Origin: Akkermansiaceae bacterium
GTDB taxonomy: Bacteria > Verrucomicrobiota > Verrucomicrobiia > Verrucomicrobiales > Akkermansiaceae
DNA: 34,768 nt
NCBI GenBank assembly: GCA_026461385.1
Contig: JAPJNB010000018.1
Location: 1 to 34,768 of the forward strand
Reading direction: 5' to 3'
Shown here: positions 7,672 to 17,491 of the stretch, piece by piece
Layout of the letters: every line of letters begins with the position of its first letter
How positions within the stretch are numbered: the stretch's first letter is position 1
Position numbers and translations under genes: made by a program
The notes under the pieces: model-generated
Databases searched by the model: none
Seen by the model: only the letters and a program-made list of their open reading frames with translations
Told to the model about the DNA's origin: nothing

Positions 7672-8787
7672 ATGAAACGGGTGCTGTGCATCGTCTTGGA
7701 CTCAGTCGGCTGCGGGAATGCGCCTGACGCACGGGCTTATGGCGACGATGGCGCGGACACGCTCGGACATTTGTTCACGCGCATCCCAGGGTTTTCGCTG
7801 CCGAACCTCGCGAAACTCGGGCTCAACCACTTGATGGATCTCCCCGCGGGTGCTCCCCCACTCCGAGACGCCGCATGGGCGCGGCTTACCGAGAAATCCG
7901 CCGGCAAGGACACCACGACCGGCCATTGGGAATTGATGGGCTGCGAGCTTGACCATGGGTTTGCGACCTTCGAGTCGTTTTCCCCCGACCTCGTCGCGGA
8001 GCTTGAGTCACGCGGCGGAGTCGAGTTCATCGGAAATTGTGCGGCGTCCGGCACTGAAATTCTCGTTAGGCTCGGCGAAGAACACGTGCAGACCGGCAAG
8101 CCGATTCTCTACACCAGCGCGGACAGCGTCCTTCAGATCGCCGCGCACGAAGAATCCTTCGGACTGGAACGATTGTGGAGCCTCTGCAAAACCGCGCGCA
8201 AGGTGCTCGACGAGCGCAAACTCCAAATCGGCCGCGTGATCGCCCGCCCATTCGTCGGATCGTCTGCCGCAACCTTCAAACGCACCAGCAACCGCCACGA
8301 CTATTCACTCGTGCCCAGCGAAACGGTCCTCAACCGCCTGCAATCCGCAGGAGTCACCACGATCGGCGTGGGAAAAATCTCGGACATCTTCGCCGGTTCT
8401 GGCATTTCGGAGTCTTTCCCGACCCATTCAAACCACGATGGCATGGCGGTCATCGATCGCCTCTGGAATGAGACGCGCACCGATTCCCATTTGATCCTCG
8501 CCAATCTAGTGGATTTCGATTCGCTCTACGGCCACCGCCGCGATCCCACGGGCTATGCGAAATGCCTGCTTGAATTCGACCGCTGGCTCGGCGGCTTCAT
8601 CCCTCAGGTAAAGCCGGACGACCTCGTAATCCTCACTGCCGATCACGGCAACGACCCTTTCCACCACGGCACCGATCACACCCGCGAGCAGGTGCCAGTC
8701 CTCACCCTCGGGCTCGGCCGCCACTTGGCCGACGGCCACTTCGCCGATGTCGCCCGCTGGATTGAAGAGCGACTCATCGATTCTTGA
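7672..8787 (+). CDS. deoB: phosphopentomutase
   Basis: A 371-residue alkaline-phosphatase-superfamily mutase that interconverts (deoxy)ribose 1- and 5-phosphate and links nucleoside salvage to central metabolism. Visible features are the N-terminal metal aspartate in IVLDSVGCG (Asp10), GADTLGHL, DTTTGHWE (containing the phosphorylated threonine), IGVGKISDIFAG, NLVDFDSLYGHRRD, and the C-terminal metal cluster ADHGNDP followed by GTDHTREQVP. These are diagnostic for prokaryotic DeoB and exclude phosphoglycerate mutase. The start at 7672 gives the canonical MKR-V N-terminus. The leader has no Shine-Dalgarno. The ABC ATPase starts 46 nt after the stop and may be co-transcribed. Confidence 0.97.
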   Translation: MKRVLCIVLDSVGCGNAPDARAYGDDGADTLGHLFTRIPGFSLPNLAKLGLNHLMDLPAGAPPLRDAAWARLTEKSAGKDTTTGHWELMGCELDHGFATFESFSPDLVAELESRGGVEFIGNCAASGTEILVRLGEEHVQTGKPILYTSADSVLQIAAHEESFGLERLWSLCKTARKVLDERKLQIGRVIARPFVGSSAATFKRTSNRHDYSLVPSETVLNRLQSAGVTTIGVGKISDIFAGSGISESFPTHSNHDGMAVIDRLWNETRTDSHLILANLVDFDSLYGHRRDPTGYAKCLLEFDRWLGGFIPQVKPDDLVILTADHGNDPFHHGTDHTREQVPVLTLGLGRHLADGHFADVARWIEERLIDS

Positions 8788-8833
8788 GCCCAACGCTTGC
8801 ACTTTTTCCCCCATCACCGAATCTATCAGAGTC

Positions 8834-9814
8834 ATGCCGCTTCTCGACGTCCGCAACCTCACCACCCGGTTCCATACTCGCAACGGAATCGTCCATGCGG
8901 TGGAAAACGTATCGTTTCAGGTGGATCCGGGACAAACTCTCGGCATTGTGGGCGAATCAGGGTCTGGCAAATCCGTCACCTGCTACTCGCTGTTAGGCCT
9001 CATCCCCCAACCTCCCGGCCGCATCCACGGCGGACAAGCGATCTTCGACGGCATCGACCTTCTCTCCGTTCCTGAAAAACAACTTCGCAAAATCCGCGGC
9101 AAACGGATCTCGATGATTTTTCAAGACCCGATGACTTCGCTCAACCCTTTCATGAAGGTAAGCGCCCAACTCACTGAACCCCTCGCACTCCACGAGAACC
9201 TCCACGGTAAGGAGGCGCTCCACAAGGCCATCGACGCACTCGCCGAAGTCGGCATCCCCGACCCCGAAAAACGCATCCACTCCTACCCCCACGAATTTTC
9301 CGGCGGCATGCGCCAGCGGGTCATGATCGCCATGGCACTCATCACGCGGCCCGAGCTCCTCATTTGTGACGAACCCACGACCGCCCTCGATGTAACCGTG
9401 CAAAAACAAGTGCTCGAGCTGATCCGCGAGCGCCAAAATCAACTCGGCACCGCAGTCATCTTCATCACCCACGACCTCGCCGTGGTCTCAGAAATGTGCG
9501 ACCACATCAATGTGATGTACGCGGGCAGAATTGTTGAAAGCGCCGCCAAGGCCGACCTTTTCCGTCGTCCGCTGCACGCCTACACCCGTTCGCTACTGAA
9601 GTCGATCCCCGCCAGCCATGCCAAGGGCGAACTCCTCTACACCATCCCCGGCCTGCCGCCCGATCTCTCACGCCCAGTCACCGGATGCTCGTTCCGACTC
9701 CGCAACCGCCTCGGCAAGCCAGACGACTGCCTCACCGAGACTCCCCCAACACTCACCGAAGTTCACCCAGGCCACTTCGCCCAAAATTGCCCCGGCTGCC
9801 TCGCAGAAGCATGA
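8834..9814 (+). CDS. Opp/Dpp-type peptide ABC transporter ATP-binding protein
   Basis: A 326-residue nucleotide-binding subunit of a nickel/peptide ABC importer (OppD/DppD class). It has Walker A GESGSGKS (40-47), the Q-loop in IFQDPMTSLNPF, signature SGGMRQR (from Ser156), Walker B LLICDEPTTALD and the H-loop in ITHDLAVV. The C-terminal oligopeptide-transporter extension is present, with YTIPGLPPDL, GCSFRLRN and a late CPGC. This region carries a 4Fe-4S cluster in some homologues. I chose ATG 8834, which gives the standard MPLLDVRNLTT start; a longer frame from 8747 would overlap deoB by 41 bp. No permease, binding protein or OppF partner is adjacent, so it is either an orphan ATPase or its partners lie elsewhere. 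Confidence 0.93.
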   Translation: MPLLDVRNLTTRFHTRNGIVHAVENVSFQVDPGQTLGIVGESGSGKSVTCYSLLGLIPQPPGRIHGGQAIFDGIDLLSVPEKQLRKIRGKRISMIFQDPMTSLNPFMKVSAQLTEPLALHENLHGKEALHKAIDALAEVGIPDPEKRIHSYPHEFSGGMRQRVMIAMALITRPELLICDEPTTALDVTVQKQVLELIRERQNQLGTAVIFITHDLAVVSEMCDHINVMYAGRIVESAAKADLFRRPLHAYTRSLLKSIPASHAKGELLYTIPGLPPDLSRPVTGCSFRLRNRLGKPDDCLTETPPTLTEVHPGHFAQNCPGCLAEA

Positions 9815-9840
9815 ACCACGCTTCTAACAAGATCTAATTT

Positions 9841-9861
9841 GGATTTCCCTAAGAGAAATCC
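9841..9861. terminator. bidirectional hairpin between the ABC ATPase gene and khpA
   Basis: A perfect 7-bp stem (GGATTTC / GAAATCC) with a 7-nt loop sits in the 50-bp gap between two convergent stops (9814 and 9865). Its placement fits a shared terminator, although there is no long T-tract. Confidence 0.55.
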
Positions 9862-9864
9862 CCC

Positions 9865-10161
9865 TCATTGCCCCTCGCCGCGCGCAAGCAACTCGGCTTC
9901 CTCTTCGTGCGAGTGGATCTGCAGTGAGACCTGCACCCCTTCTCGGTCGGCGGCCGCTTTCAAAATGCCGCGGATGGCGGATGCCGTGAAGCCATTCCTG
10001 CCGATGAGCATCGCCACATCTTGCTTGGAGAGCACCAACTTGAAGCGCAAACGCTTCGGACCAAGCTCGGCAACCTTCAGTTGAGCCTGAGCCGGCTCAT
10101 CAATGAGATTGACGGCGACGTACTGGAGGAAATGCTTCAAGCGATCGGTCACAGGTTGCAT
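9865..10161 (-). CDS. khpA: KH-domain RNA-binding protein, KhpA (YlqC) family
   Basis: A small single KH domain protein of 98 residues from ATG 10161. The KH core reads LVLSKQDVAMLIGRNGFTAS followed by AIRGILKAAADREG. The GxxG loop that contacts RNA is GRNG. In Firmicutes KhpA pairs with KhpB/Jag and affects cell elongation and small-RNA binding. The conserved N-terminal helix (LKHFLQYVAVNLIDEP) starts just after the chosen ATG. A longer open frame up to 10338 would add about 59 low-complexity residues and overlap the leuB start, so I reject it. The C-terminal 15 residues are acidic and extend beyond the usual length. It is divergent from leuB and convergent with the ABC gene. Confidence 0.88.
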   Translation of the reverse strand: MQPVTDRLKHFLQYVAVNLIDEPAQAQLKVAELGPKRLRFKLVLSKQDVAMLIGRNGFTASAIRGILKAAADREGVQVSLQIHSHEEEAELLARGEGQ

Positions 10162-10273
10162 GATAGAGTAACCATGATCCCATCCCCGCCAGTCTGCAAG
10201 CCAAGGTTGTGGCTGGGCGGCAGAGAAAATCGGAGGGCATCGGGCGAGCAGAAAATCCTCACCCCATGAGTAA

Positions 10274-11440
<1,167 letters not shown>

Positions 11441-11471
11441 CAGGAAATCGCGCAAATCGAACAGCCACCGC

Positions 11472-11509
11472 GCCGATCGTTGATTTTCTCGAGAAAAATC
11501 AACGTCGGC
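11472..11509. terminator. strong bulged hairpin between convergent leuB and trxB
   Basis: Ten base pairs (CGTTGATTTT / AAAATCAACG) enclose a 7-nt loop. After a single bulged T, five more pairs (GCCGA / TCGGC) extend the stem. It occupies the centre of an 81-bp convergent gap. The T and A runs inside the stem make it usable as a terminator in both directions. Confidence 0.65.
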
Positions 11510-11521
11510 CGGAGGGTGGCG

Positions 11522-12448
11522 TCACTCGTGGTCGCTCAAGAAGCGTTCTGCTTCGAGTGCAGCGGCGCAACCTTGACCGGCCGCAGTGATCGCTTGGCGG
11601 TAATAGTGGTCTGCCACATCACCCGCAGCGAAAAGCCCCGAGGTCTTCGTCGAGGTGCGACCGGGATTTTGTAGGATGTAACCATTTTCATCCTTGTCGA
11701 CCAAGTCACCCAGAAATCCACTATTCGGCACGTGGCCGATCGCCACGAAGACACAGGCCACCTCGAGCTCACTCTCTTGGCCATCGATTAGATTTTTCAA
11801 GGTCACGGCGCGCATCTCGCCTTTTTCATCGGTGAGGTACTCGCTCACGGTCGAATTCCAGACCGGCACGATCTTGGGGTTTGCCAAGGCACGATCTGCC
11901 ATGATCTTCGAGGCCCGCAACTCGTCGCGGCGGTGAATCAGATAGACTTTGCTGGCAAATCGGGTCAAGAAACTTGCCTCTTCGCATGCGCTGTCGCCCC
12001 CGCCGATCACACAAACCGGCACGTCTCGGTAAAAAGCACCATCGCAGGTCGCGCAGGAGGTCAGCCCGTGGCCGATGAGCTTCTGCTCGCCGGGAATCCC
12101 CAAGTGCCGCGGTGCTGCACCCGTCGCCACGATCAACGTCTTGGCCTCGAACGATTCCGATCCAGCCGTGAGAAGGAAAGTCCCATCGTCGCGCCGCACC
12201 ACGGATTCCACGCTTGCCCAGGCGATCCGAGCACCGAATTTCTCCGCCTGCGCCTGCATTTTCATCATCAACTCGGGCCCCATGATCCCGTCGGGGTGGC
12301 CCGGGAAGTTCTCGACCTCGGTCGTGGTGGTGAGTTGTCCGCCAGGCTGCGTGCCGGAAAGGAGTAGCGGCGTTAAATTGGCGCGCGCCGTGTAAATGGC
12401 CGCAGTGTATCCTGCGCAACCGGTACCGATGATGATGACGTTTTCCAT
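11522..12448 (-). CDS. trxB: thioredoxin-disulfide reductase
   Basis: A 308-residue FAD/NADPH flavoenzyme that reduces thioredoxin. The redox pair is Cys132 and Cys135 in SCATCDGAF. The FAD dinucleotide motif near the N-terminus is [12 protein letters not shown], where most TrxB have GSGPAG. The NADPH motif is [11 protein letters not shown] followed by IHRRDELRA. The C-terminal FAD block is [10 protein letters not shown] followed by [14 protein letters not shown] 12448 gives the canonical MENVIIIG start. A longer frame to 12529 adds an unconserved leader. Its likely partner thioredoxin is not in the window. A TTGACT element on the minus strand at 12500-12505 could be a -35 box, but I see no good -10. 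Confidence 0.97.
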   Translation of the reverse strand: MENVIIIGTGCAGYTAAIYTARANLTPLLLSGTQPGGQLTTTTEVENFPGHPDGIMGPELMMKMQAQAEKFGARIAWASVESVVRRDDGTFLLTAGSESFEAKTLIVATGAAPRHLGIPGEQKLIGHGLTSCATCDGAFYRDVPVCVIGGGDSACEEASFLTRFASKVYLIHRRDELRASKIMADRALANPKIVPVWNSTVSEYLTDEKGEMRAVTLKNLIDGQESELEVACVFVAIGHVPNSGFLGDLVDKDENGYILQNPGRTSTKTSGLFAAGDVADHYYRQAITAAGQGCAAALEAERFLSDHE

Positions 12449-12801
12449 AAATTTTAACGAACGAAAATTGAGATGTATGGTCCGTCGAATCGCCAACCGA
12501 GTCAATCCCGAGCTTGAAAAACCCATCATCAGCGGCCTCTAGCCAATCCACACCGAGCGAAGCGACCGATGTCCCACCCGAATTTCCAGCGTCTTGACTC
12601 TTGCCTTGCCCAAGCGCTCAATCACTTCGAGAGTTTGGTGATAAAGCTAGTTCATGCATCAAATCGACCGCCCGATGATTTCGCCCAAACCCACCACGCC
12701 TCGTGAACCACGGCTCAGTCACACCTTGTCTTTTTGGATTGGCTGCACCCATTTTTGAACGCTTCGCTGGACCTAACAAAAACGCCACCTTTTCATCGCC
12801 C
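12449..12801. other. divergent intergenic region trxB / MBL-fold hydrolase
   Basis: 353 bp without a supported gene, holding the two divergent promoters. Minus-strand TTGACT at 12500-12505 and plus-strand TTGACT at 12594-12599 are -35-like. The plus-strand copy has CTCAAT at 17-nt spacing, only three of six consensus bases. I see no RNA gene or repeat. A frame running into this region from 12703 (GTG) lacks conservation and precedes a clear Tat signal peptide. Confidence 0.35.
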
Positions 12802-13827
12802 ATGGCCACGCCACTCCCAGAAAACTCCCGCCGCCAATTCCTTGGCAGCCTCGGTGCCACGATCGCGACCATCGGCGCACCCAGCTCGCTGGCTTCGGGC
12901 TCCACCACCGAGACGCGCGCCCCACTCCCCAACAAAACCATTTCCAATCCCCACATCTATCAGTTCTCGATTGGCAAGTTCGAGGCATGGTCGATCAGCG
13001 ACGGCTACGGCACCTTCAAACAAGGCGTGTCGAAAAAAATGTGGCCGCCCACCGAACGCGCGGAAATGACCAAGACCCTCGTCGCTCATGGCGAACGCCC
13101 AGACGACATGACGCTCTACATCAACATCCTCGTCCTGCGAAAAGACAAGGAGGTGATCCTCGTCGATGCCGGTTTTGGCCCAAATCCGAACCCGACTTGG
13201 GGCTGGCTCGCGAGCGCTCTTGATTCGGTTGGAATTCAAGTGGGTGACGTGACCCACGCGATGCTGAGCCACTCACATGGCGACCACATCGGAGGTCTCG
13301 CGAGCGACGGCAAAATCTTATTTCCCAACGCGGCCATTCACGTCCTCAAACGCGAGGTCGACTTTTGGCGCAGCCCAACCCCCGATTTTTCAAAGTCGCA
13401 CCGCACCGATAACATCCAGCAGATGATTCAAAACGTCCGCAATGCGTTCGACACGCTGCAACCGAATCTCGTGATCCATGAGGACGGGGATCAAATCCTC
13501 GATGGCGCCATCACCCTGATCGCCGCCCCCGGCCACACCGACGGGCATGCGATTTTCCGCATTCAATCGGACGACCAATCGCTTCTCCACATCTCTGACC
13601 TTGCTCACCACCACGTGCTGATGCTAGAAGACCCGAATTGGTTCATCGACTTCGACCACGACCCCGCGTCCGCCATCGCCACCCGCAAGAAGGTCTTCGC
13701 CGAGCTCGCGCTCACCCGCGAACGCACCTTCGGATTCCACCTCCCTTGGCCCGGCCTTGGGATCATCGCCCCAAATGGCCGCAAGGGCTACCAATGGATC
13801 CCCGCGTCATGGCGCTGGGATTTCTAA
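12802..13827 (+). CDS. Tat-exported metallo-beta-lactamase-fold hydrolase
   Basis: A 341-residue protein with a twin-arginine signal peptide (SRRQFLGSLG, Arg10-Arg11, then a hydrophobic Ala/Ile stretch). This predicts folded, metal-loaded export to the periplasm. The MBL zinc motif HxHxDH is complete: His157, His159, Asp161, His162 in LSHSHGDHIGG. Further ligands are likely in APGHTDGHAIF and in ISDLAHH. The fold is that of the glyoxalase II / lactonase / beta-lactamase superfamily. The sequence does not reveal the substrate; quorum-signal lactonases and MBL-type esterases share this layout. ATG 12802 was chosen because it starts the Tat signal. mrp follows after 72 bp. Confidence 0.88.
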   Translation: MATPLPENSRRQFLGSLGATIATIGAPSSLASGSTTETRAPLPNKTISNPHIYQFSIGKFEAWSISDGYGTFKQGVSKKMWPPTERAEMTKTLVAHGERPDDMTLYINILVLRKDKEVILVDAGFGPNPNPTWGWLASALDSVGIQVGDVTHAMLSHSHGDHIGGLASDGKILFPNAAIHVLKREVDFWRSPTPDFSKSHRTDNIQQMIQNVRNAFDTLQPNLVIHEDGDQILDGAITLIAAPGHTDGHAIFRIQSDDQSLLHISDLAHHHVLMLEDPNWFIDFDHDPASAIATRKKVFAELALTRERTFGFHLPWPGLGIIAPNGRKGYQWIPASWRWDF

Positions 13828-13869
13828 AACCAGAGCACCCACGAAGAATTCTCACTAGCGCTTGCGCCT

Positions 13870-13894
13870 ACGGGAGATTCGGCGAGAATCCCGT
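13870..13894 (+). promoter_or_regulatory. hairpin directly upstream of the mrp start codon
   Basis: An imperfect inverted repeat of ACGGG-[AG]-ATTC and GAATCCCGT (9 bp with a 2-nt bulge, 5-nt loop) ends 5 nt before the mrp ATG at 13900. It could be the terminator of the MBL gene or a translational element of mrp. Confidence 0.35.
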
Positions 13895-13899
13895 CGCCC

Positions 13900-14949
13900 A
13901 TGACTCCTGAATTTATCCGCGAAGCTCTCCGCCAAGTCCGTTACCCTGGTTTCTCGAGGGACATCATCTCGTTCGGCCTCGTCAAAGAGGTCACCTGCGA
14001 ACCCGGACTCGTGAAGGTCCGCATCGAACTCGCCACCCGCGACGCCAAGGTGCCTGAACAAATTTTTCAAGACTGTCACGCGATCCTCGATCCCCTACCC
14101 GACATTGGCTCGGTAAAAATCGAAATCGATGTGAAGGACGCACCCGCCGCCGCAGGTGGCCTCGGCAGCACGGTCGGGAAATCTTCGATCCCTGGCGTAA
14201 AACGCATCATCGCGGTGGCTTCCGGCAAGGGCGGCGTTGGGAAATCCACCATCGCAGCAAACCTCGCGGTGGCACTATCCGCCACCGGTGCCAAGGTCGG
14301 CCTCTGCGATTGCGACCTATACGGCCCCTCCGTCGCTCAGATGTTCGCCACCAACGAACGCCCAATGGCCAATGAACACGACGAGATCATCCCGCTCGAA
14401 GCCCACGGCCTGAAATTGATGTCGATGGGATTTCTGTTAGAAGATCGCTCACCCGTGATCGTGCGAGGCCCGATGGCCACCCGCTATACCCAACAATTTC
14501 TTCGTCAGGTGGCATGGGAGGATCTTGACTATCTCGTTCTCGATCTTCCACCCGGCACGGGCGACATCCAACTCACCATCGTCCAGACGGTTTCCGTGGA
14601 TGGAGCGTTGATCGTCACGACGCCTCAGGAAGTCGCACTCATCGATGCCCGTAAGGCGGTCTCGATGTTTGCCAAGGTGAACGTGCCGATCCTTGGGCTC
14701 ATCGAGAACATGGCCTGGGTCGAGTGCGATGCGGGCAAGAAATACTATTTGTTCGGCAAGGACGGCGGCGTCCGTGAGGCGGAACACCTCAACGTTCCTC
14801 TGTTAGGACAAATCCCGATCGACCTCAAGACCCGTGAAGGCGGCGATTCGGGATCACCCGTTGCGTTGCTTCCGCCAAGCCAAAATGCTGTCTCCGAAGC
14901 ATTTCACGCGCTTGCGGCGAAGATCCGGGCAAAACTTCCCGTGGCCTAA
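13900..14949 (+). CDS. mrp: Mrp/NBP35-type iron-sulfur cluster carrier ATPase
   Basis: A 349-residue protein with an N-terminal MIP18/DUF59 domain (about 1-80) fused to a ParA-like deviant P-loop ATPase. The P-loop ASGKGGVGKST is at about 108-118. Other blocks are CDCDLYGPS, MSMGFLLED, VIVRGPMATR, DLPPGTGD and TTPQEVALIDARKAV. Mrp/ApbC proteins hold and pass on 4Fe-4S clusters. The CxxC that binds the cluster in most members (after the IENMA-W segment) is reduced to a lone Cys276 in VECDAGKKYYLFGK. This resembles the Bacteroidetes-type Mrp, which also lacks the pair. It could still deliver clusters by another ligand set, or do something else. Confidence 0.94.
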   Translation: MTPEFIREALRQVRYPGFSRDIISFGLVKEVTCEPGLVKVRIELATRDAKVPEQIFQDCHAILDPLPDIGSVKIEIDVKDAPAAAGGLGSTVGKSSIPGVKRIIAVASGKGGVGKSTIAANLAVALSATGAKVGLCDCDLYGPSVAQMFATNERPMANEHDEIIPLEAHGLKLMSMGFLLEDRSPVIVRGPMATRYTQQFLRQVAWEDLDYLVLDLPPGTGDIQLTIVQTVSVDGALIVTTPQEVALIDARKAVSMFAKVNVPILGLIENMAWVECDAGKKYYLFGKDGGVREAEHLNVPLLGQIPIDLKTREGGDSGSPVALLPPSQNAVSEAFHALAAKIRAKLPVA

Positions 14950-15077
14950 CCGATCAAATCCCCCGAGATCACTCCTCTCGCCAAGATCCTCGTTGGTGCG
15001 ATTGTAGAATCGTCTTCCACTGGGTCGGGCTTTGTGGCATGAATCCCCATGGCGTTTTTTGCGACTCCCTTTTTGCC

Positions 15078-17453
15078 ATGACTGACCCCGATCCCAATCT
15101 GCCCGCTGAGAAACTGCCCGATCACGAACTGCAAGCCCACAGCGGCGTGCTCCGCGTCGCCAAGGATCCTGTGCTGCCCGTGCTCGACGTCGATTTCGAT
15201 CCGGCGGTGCTCAGCGACCACGAGGTCCGTGAACTGATCAAAGAACACATCAGCCAAGTCGAGAGCGCATTGCAAAAGCGCACCTACCGGCTTGAGGGAA
15301 ATGCCTGCGAGGCATGCGCGCAAAAGCTTGAGAAAAAACTCTCCAAGATCCCGGGCGTCCGCCGCGCCACGGCGACCTACCTCGGGCGCGTGCTCTCAGT
15401 CACTTTCGACTCTGCTGTCGAACCAGAGCACCGCATCGAACAAGACCTGCAAGCCTCAGGCGCCAACATCAAACCGCTTGAACCGCGTGGTTCCGACCGC
15501 CGCTCATTGCGTCAAAAAATCCTCGCCGGCGAACTCAACGAGGAGATTTCCTGCGCCCTCGGACTGGCGTTTTTGGCGTCCGCCGAGATCGTCGAAAAGA
15601 CCTCCGGCATCAGCATCGCCACGCACGCGCTCTACGCAGCAGCCTACGTTTTCGCCGGACAAAAAGGCGTCCGTTCGGCCGTGGCTTCTCTGCGCGAACG
15701 CGTGTTAGACGTCGATGTCTTGATGGTTCTCGCAGCCATCGGCGCTGCAATCATCGGTGCGCCTTTCGAGGGAGCACTCCTGTTGTTCCTGTTCAGCTTT
15801 TCCAACGTGCTGCAACGCCATGCGATGGAGCGGACCCAGCGCGCCATCGAATCCCTCCTCACCCTCCGCCCGAGCGAAGCGCTGGTCAAACGACTCGGCG
15901 GCACGGTCAAGGTCCCAGTCGAACAGTTAGAAATCGGCGAGATTGTCATCGTCCGGCCCGGCGAACAAATCCCAGTGGACGGCACGATTTCCGAAGGTCG
16001 TACCAATGTGGATGAATCTTCTCTAAACGGTGAATCCATGCCCGTCGCCAAAGCCCTCGGCAGCCCGCTTTTTGCTGGAACTCTGAATCAAAGCGGCGGC
16101 ATCGAGCTCACGGTGACCAAGCGTTCGGAAGACTCGGCACTCGCGAAAATGGTCAAACTGGTCGCCGAAGCCCAGGCAGAAAAATCGAACACTCAACGGT
16201 TCCTCGAGAAAGCCGAGCAATACTATGCGATGGGAGTCATCGGTTTCACCTGCCTCGTGTTTCTGATTCCATTTCTAGCAGGAGTCGATCCCGCTCACGC
16301 TTTCTACCGCGCAATGACCATCATGGTCGTCGCCTCGCCTTGTGCGTTGGTGATCAGCACGCCGGCGACGGTGCTTTCGGCGATCGGTGGCGCAGCACGG
16401 CGCGGCATTCTCATCAAAGGCGGCTCCCATCTTGAAACCGCCGCAAAGATCGACATCGTGGCGATCGACAAGACTGGCACCCTCACCGTTGGCAAGCCCT
16501 CTCTCACCGAAATCATCACCTCGCAAGGCGTTCACGAGATCGGCGTTCCCCTCCCCGCGCCCGCCACTGAGCTCTTGCGTGCCGCCGCCTCGCTTGAGGC
16601 GAAGTCGGAGCACCCGCTGGCCCACGCCATCGTCAAGAGTGCAAGCGACCTCGGGATCATCCCACCGGAAGCGGCGGATTTCCAATCCACTGCGGGAAAA
16701 GGTGCCGAAGCCACCGTAGAAGCCGTTCGCTACCTCATCGGCAGCGAGCGCTTGTTTCGCGAACTCGGAGCCAGCGGAATCGAGCCGCTCGCTGTTCAAT
16801 CGCTGGCACTGCAAGCAAAAGGAAAAACCTGCGTTTGGTTAGGCCAGCGCGATGGCGACCAAATCACCGCCCACGCGGTCTTGGTCATGGCCGACACGAT
16901 CCGTCCCGCAGCGCGCCAACTCACCGCCGACCTCCACCGCCTCGGGGTGAAAAAAGTCGTCATGCTCACGGGCGACCAACGGATCGTCGCCGAAGCCATT
17001 GCTCAAGAAGCCAAGGTGGATGAAGTCTTCGCCGAACTGCTGCCAGAAGATAAACTGAAAGTCATCCGCGAGCTGAAAAAGGAAGGAACCGTGATGATGA
17101 TTGGCGATGGGGTGAACGACGCACCCGCACTTGCCATTTCGGACATCGGCGTGGCCATGGGTGCCGCCGGAACCGATGTGGCCATGGAAACTGCCGACAT
17201 CGTTCTGATGGGCGACCGGTTAGAAAACATTGCCCTGCTGCTAGGTCATGCGAGACGTGCCAAACGCGTTCTCACCCAGAACCTCGTATTTGCCAGTGCG
17301 GTCATCCTCGTCCTCATTTCCGCAGCCCTTGGCTTTTCGCTCGCACTCCCGTTAGGCGTGGTCGGACACGAAGGCAGCACCGTCTTGGTCTGCCTCAACG
17401 GCCTCCGACTCCTACTCATCGGCCGCGCAGGAAGTCCAATGGTTAGAATATAA
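15078..17453 (+). CDS. heavy-metal P-type ATPase, P1B-4-like, with N-terminal HMA domain
   Basis: A 791-residue metal efflux pump of the inner membrane. An HMA-like metal-binding domain lies near the N-terminus with CEAC at 77-80. The P-domain has DKTGTLT (phosphorylated Asp464), followed by the HP motif in SEHPLAHA, TGDQ and GDGVNDAPAL. The transmembrane metal motif is SPC (420-422) and the last helix region has HEGST (from His764). SPC plus HEG(G/S)T is the P1B-4 signature (Co, Zn, Cd, Fe export), not the CPC of Cu or Zn/Pb pumps. The actuator motif is NGES (317-320) instead of TGES. ATG 15078 follows the longer possible start at 15039, which adds 13 unlikely residues. Confidence 0.93.
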   Translation: MTDPDPNLPAEKLPDHELQAHSGVLRVAKDPVLPVLDVDFDPAVLSDHEVRELIKEHISQVESALQKRTYRLEGNACEACAQKLEKKLSKIPGVRRATATYLGRVLSVTFDSAVEPEHRIEQDLQASGANIKPLEPRGSDRRSLRQKILAGELNEEISCALGLAFLASAEIVEKTSGISIATHALYAAAYVFAGQKGVRSAVASLRERVLDVDVLMVLAAIGAAIIGAPFEGALLLFLFSFSNVLQRHAMERTQRAIESLLTLRPSEALVKRLGGTVKVPVEQLEIGEIVIVRPGEQIPVDGTISEGRTNVDESSLNGESMPVAKALGSPLFAGTLNQSGGIELTVTKRSEDSALAKMVKLVAEAQAEKSNTQRFLEKAEQYYAMGVIGFTCLVFLIPFLAGVDPAHAFYRAMTIMVVASPCALVISTPATVLSAIGGAARRGILIKGGSHLETAAKIDIVAIDKTGTLTVGKPSLTEIITSQGVHEIGVPLPAPATELLRAAASLEAKSEHPLAHAIVKSASDLGIIPPEAADFQSTAGKGAEATVEAVRYLIGSERLFRELGASGIEPLAVQSLALQAKGKTCVWLGQRDGDQITAHAVLVMADTIRPAARQLTADLHRLGVKKVVMLTGDQRIVAEAIAQEAKVDEVFAELLPEDKLKVIRELKKEGTVMMIGDGVNDAPALAISDIGVAMGAAGTDVAMETADIVLMGDRLENIALLLGHARRAKRVLTQNLVFASAVILVLISAALGFSLALPLGVVGHEGSTVLVCLNGLRLLLIGRAGSPMVRI

Positions 17454-17467
17454 CTTCTAATTCTAAC
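17442..17467. terminator. inverted repeat between convergent metal ATPase and giant exoprotein genes
   Basis: GTTAGAAT and ATTCTAAC form an 8-bp perfect inverted repeat with a 10-nt loop, spanning the ATPase stop codon (17451-17453). An overlapping alternative stem uses TTAGAA / TTCTAA. It is AT-rich and weak, but lies where a shared terminator is expected (giant gene ends at 17492). Confidence 0.4.
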
Positions 17468-17491
17468 ACATTATCAAAGGCGCTTCCAGCA

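Noticed and set aside
11826..12551. 241-codon minus-strand frame overlapping trxB
   Set aside because: Out-of-frame shadow; TrxB motifs are complete in the chosen frame.
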